64,000 bases of DNA from Rhizobium sp. CSW-27 (GTDB lineage: Bacteria; Pseudomonadota; Alphaproteobacteria; Rhizobiales; Rhizobiaceae): contig NZ_JAHHZO010000001.1 of NCBI RefSeq assembly GCF_018760785.1, positions 186,001-250,000 of the forward strand, written 5' to 3'. The notes beneath the pieces were generated by a model. The model saw nothing but the letters and a program-made list of their open reading frames with translations. It was not told the DNA's origin and did no database searches. Shown here in pieces: positions 63,928 through 64,000 of the stretch (position 1 is its first letter; every line of letters begins with the position of its first letter). Position numbers and translations under genes: made by a program.

Positions 63928-64000
63928 ATGCTGGAACTCATTCTGATCGCTTTGCTTTTTGCGCTGCTGTTTTGGCAGCTCCAGCTTTCGCAGCGCCTGA
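63928..64000 (+). CDS. 5' end of an unidentified membrane-anchored protein (cut by window edge)
   Basis: Twenty-four codons are present from ATG 63928, beginning MLELILIALLFALLFW and continuing LQLSQRL, a hydrophobic anchor followed by a polar/basic stretch. A GGCGGGGCC precedes it. RmuC-type or other single-span proteins start this way, but so do many others; no family can be assigned. It diverges from the ABC importer. Confidence 0.45.
   Translation, partial: MLELILIALLFALLFWQLQLSQRL

Overview
The window looks like chromosomal core DNA of an alphaproteobacterium, most likely a member of the Rhizobiaceae (Rhizobium/Agrobacterium/Sinorhizobium/Shinella range). The grounds are the high-GC codon use, the gene order lptF-lptG-lptD-surA-pdxA-rsmA facing gmk-yicC-mltG-fabF-acpP-fabG-fabD, the rpsF-rpsR-DUF2232-rplI cluster, the dnaB/alr/radA/cvpA/purF neighbourhood, and palindromic intergenic repeats of the RIME type known from rhizobia. 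This is inferred from recognised families and synteny; no database search was run.

Layout. 1-361: 5' end of pepA (minus). 533-8932: a plus-strand envelope and cofactor run of PAP2 phosphatase, LPS export (lptF, lptG, lptD), surA, pdxA and rsmA. 9014-15546: a minus-strand run of fatty-acid synthesis genes (fabD, fabG, acpP, fabF) continuing into mltG, yicC and gmk. 15812-19324: aldo/keto reductase, Na+/Ca2+ exchanger, an RTX-like repeat protein and a small, apparently internally shortened gene. 19670-22143: ribosomal genes rpsF, rpsR and rplI around a DUF2232 membrane protein, closed by a strong terminator. 22226-25489: a marR-MFS-hlyD efflux operon with a SlyA/MarR-like operator upstream. 25841-36925: dnaB, then an accessory block (MazG-like, rhodanese/ftrA divergon, azlCD with an AraC regulator), then alr, a parDE toxin-antitoxin pair, radA, cvpA and purF. 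37128-40523: SDR, EamA transporter, cysS. 40546-43483: two inverted-repeat elements bracketing three tandem GFA-family genes, a 39-residue membrane peptide too short for routine calling, and proline iminopeptidase. 43550-54315: cimA, a PCMT-like protein, rarD, a cupin, a LOG-family protein, a LysM protein, an Atm1-type ABC exporter, a small kinase, psd and pssA. 54531-60809: a 41-residue peptide, YedK/SRAP, NUDIX, TIGR02301, two unknowns, and the coupled set ygfZ-HD-tyrosine phosphatase followed by an MscS channel. 60829-63664: an NMT1/THI5-like ABC importer whose operon is interrupted by a third repeat element. 63928-64000: the start of an unidentified membrane-anchored gene.

How the parts work together: much of the window builds or maintains the envelope (LPS export, outer-membrane folding, fatty-acid and phospholipid synthesis, murein processing). 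The rest is translation and replication housekeeping plus small regulated transport modules. I found no CRISPR array, prophage, insertion sequence, rRNA or tRNA, and no gene set that I can defend as an undescribed defence or biosynthetic system. The points most worth a second look are: parE lacking a canonical start codon (ATT where ATG is expected); the GFA triplet with its embedded coupled micropeptide; three mosaic inverted-repeat elements, two with near-identical arms; an SD-masking hairpin before azlC; and clean palindromic operator candidates before marR, ftrA and the ABC importer.
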